Shown here: positions 5,439 through 6,680 of the stretch, one piece after another
Layout: each line of letters starts with the position of its first letter
Numbering within the stretch: the first letter of the stretch is position 1
The notes under the pieces: model-generated
The model's database searches: none
Told to the model about the DNA's origin: nothing
Seen by the model: the letters and a program-made list of their open reading frames with translations, nothing else
Position numbers and translations under genes: made by a program
Assembly: GCA_021850085.1 (NCBI GenBank)
Contig: JAJZRZ010000093.1
Coordinates: forward strand, 1-6,680
Source: Actinomycetes bacterium
GTDB taxonomy: Bacteria; Actinomycetota; Coriobacteriia; Anaerosomatales; Anaerosomataceae
DNA length: 6,680 nt
Reading direction: 5' to 3'

Positions 5439-6680
5439 CGCTACCCATCGTTGCGGTGGTGGGACGCCCGAACGTCGGCAAGTCGACGTTCGTGAACCGG
5501 ATCATCCAGACGCAGAACGCTATCGTGCACCAGCAAAGCGGTGTGACACGCGACCGCAGCTATCACCGCGCCGACTGGAACGGCCGAGAGTTCATGCTCG
5601 TCGACACCGGCGGTATCGAGTTCGCGACAGACGACGCTTTCGGCAGCTCCATCCGGCAGCAGGCCGAGGTTGCGGCCACCGAGGCCGATCTCGTGATCTT
5701 GCTCGTGGACGGGTCCGTAGGCATCGCGCCGGGCGATCAGGAGGTCGCGAACCTCCTGCGTCGTCACAAGACGCCCGTGTTCCTCGTGGTGAACAAGCTC
5801 GACACCCCGGGCCGCGAGGAGGCCGCCCACGAGTTCTGGGCACTCGGCCTCGACACGCCGTGGCCGGTCTCTGCCACGCACGGACACGGCACCGGCGACC
5901 TGCTCGACGCGCTCGTCGACGCGTTGCCCGAGTGTGCCGCCGAGGAAGGCGGCGCGGACGAGATCGGCGTGGCGATCATCGGCAAGCCCAATGCGGGGAA
6001 GTCGTCGCTCTACAACCGGCTTCTCGGTGAGGAGCGCGCGATCGTCTCGGACGTCGCGGGCACCACTCGCGATGCGATCGATACGGTGCTGGACCACGGG
6101 GAGCAGCGTTTCCGTCTCGTGGATACAGCGGGCCTGCGCCGCAAGTCGCAGATCGACGAATCGGTGGAGTACTACGGATTCGTGCGTGCCATGCGTGCGA
6201 TCGACCGCGCCGACGTCGCGGTGCTGGTGATAGATGCGGAGACCGGGGTCACCGATCAGGATCAGCGCGTGGCACGCTTTGCCGAAGAGCGGGGCTGCGG
6301 GATCGTGGTGGCACTCAACAAGTGGGACCTACTGGCTTCTCCCGAGGCAAAGACCGAGATCGTTGCGCGCCTGCCCGAGAAGCTGGGCTTCATCTCGTAC
6401 GCTCCAGTGGTCCGGGTGAGCGCGCTCACGGGCACCGGCGTTCACAAGGTGCTGCCGATGGTCTCCTCGGTCCACACCTCGTGCACGCGACAGATTCCCA
6501 CGAACAAGCTCAACTCGCTGCTCACCGAGTTGCGCGCCAGTGGGCATACGATATCCAAAGGTGGCAAGATGCTGCGCCTGCAGTACGTCACGCAGACCGG
6601 CACCAAGCCGCCTGTCTTCACGTTCTTCGCCAACCACCCCCGCATGGTCGATTCCAACTACGAGCGCTACTTGGAGAATC
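5435..6680 (+). CDS. der: Ribosome assembly GTPase Der (EngA), 3'-truncated
   Basis: Partial gene: ATG 5435 opens a frame that is still open at the window end, giving 415 residues. Family members are usually about 435-490, so at least some 20 C-terminal residues are missing. Der has two tandem GTPase domains and a KH-like domain and acts in late assembly of the 50S ribosomal subunit. Domain 1: P-loop GRPNVGKST (10-18), GVTRDR (36-41), DTGG (57-60), NKLD (120-123). Domain 2: GKPNAGKSS (183-191), GTTRDA (209-214), DTAGLRRKS (230-238), NKWD (295-298). The KH-like part follows, with TNKLNSLLTELRASGH and an FTFFANHP strand typical of Der. All GTP-binding motifs of both domains are intact. The start overlaps the DUF512 stop (ATGA), with GGGAGAGG about 10 bases upstream, so expression is probably coupled to that gene. 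In many genomes with this order plsY and gpsA follow, but this cannot be seen here. Confidence 0.96.
   Translation, partial: MTLPIVAVVGRPNVGKSTFVNRIIQTQNAIVHQQSGVTRDRSYHRADWNGREFMLVDTGGIEFATDDAFGSSIRQQAEVAATEADLVILLVDGSVGIAPGDQEVANLLRRHKTPVFLVVNKLDTPGREEAAHEFWALGLDTPWPVSATHGHGTGDLLDALVDALPECAAEEGGADEIGVAIIGKPNAGKSSLYNRLLGEERAIVSDVAGTTRDAIDTVLDHGEQRFRLVDTAGLRRKSQIDESVEYYGFVRAMRAIDRADVAVLVIDAETGVTDQDQRVARFAEERGCGIVVALNKWDLLASPEAKTEIVARLPEKLGFISYAPVVRVSALTGTGVHKVLPMVSSVHTSCTRQIPTNKLNSLLTELRASGHTISKGGKMLRLQYVTQTGTKPPVFTFFANHPRMVDSNYERYLEN

Noticed and set aside
5383..6030. Plus-strand frame of 215 codons over the start of der
   Set aside because: An Arg-rich shadow in another frame of der; the der frame carries all GTPase motifs.
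5441..6097. Minus-strand frame of 218 codons opposite der
   Set aside because: Lies wholly antisense to the first GTPase domain of der and shows no family features.

Overview
The window is a compact, GC-rich stretch (my impression is mid-60s % GC, not counted) of ordinary chromosomal housekeeping genes, all on the + strand. Both ends cut through a gene. The layout is: 3' end of prephenate dehydrogenase (tyrA), EPSP synthase (aroA), a 50-base gap, cytidylate kinase (cmk), a PlsC-type acyltransferase, HMB-PP reductase (ispH), a PDZ/radical-SAM/DUF512 protein of unknown function, and most of the double GTPase Der. No tRNA, rRNA, mobile element, CRISPR array or phage gene is visible. No stretch longer than about 50 bases lacks a gene.

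The order cmk, plsC, ispH, DUF512, der is, from general knowledge, typical of Clostridia-like Firmicutes and of deep Actinomycetota such as Coriobacteriia. The high GC, the strong G/C third-position bias and the Bacillus-type AroA fit an anaerobic Coriobacteriia-like actinobacterium best. A high-GC firmicute relative is not excluded. This placement is inference; no marker gene in the window settles it.

There are two transcription blocks. Block 1 (tyrA-aroA) is the tail of an aromatic amino acid operon: AroA makes EPSP on the way to chorismate, and TyrA, with a C-terminal ACT sensor domain, takes prephenate toward tyrosine. Block 2 probably begins in the 50-base gap, where an extended -10 element (TGCTAGAAT) precedes cmk. 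It runs through cmk, plsC, ispH, the DUF512 gene and der with overlapping stop/start codons. It combines nucleotide recycling (CMP to CDP), phospholipid acylation, the last step of the MEP isoprenoid pathway, an uncharacterised Fe-S protein, and a 50S ribosome assembly GTPase, so it looks like a growth-linked operon.

I do not see a new multi-gene system here. The real unknown is the DUF512 protein. It carries a canonical CX3CX2C radical-SAM cluster motif behind an N-terminal PDZ domain, sits between an Fe-S enzyme (IspH) and a ribosome assembly GTPase (Der), and has no established reaction that I know of.
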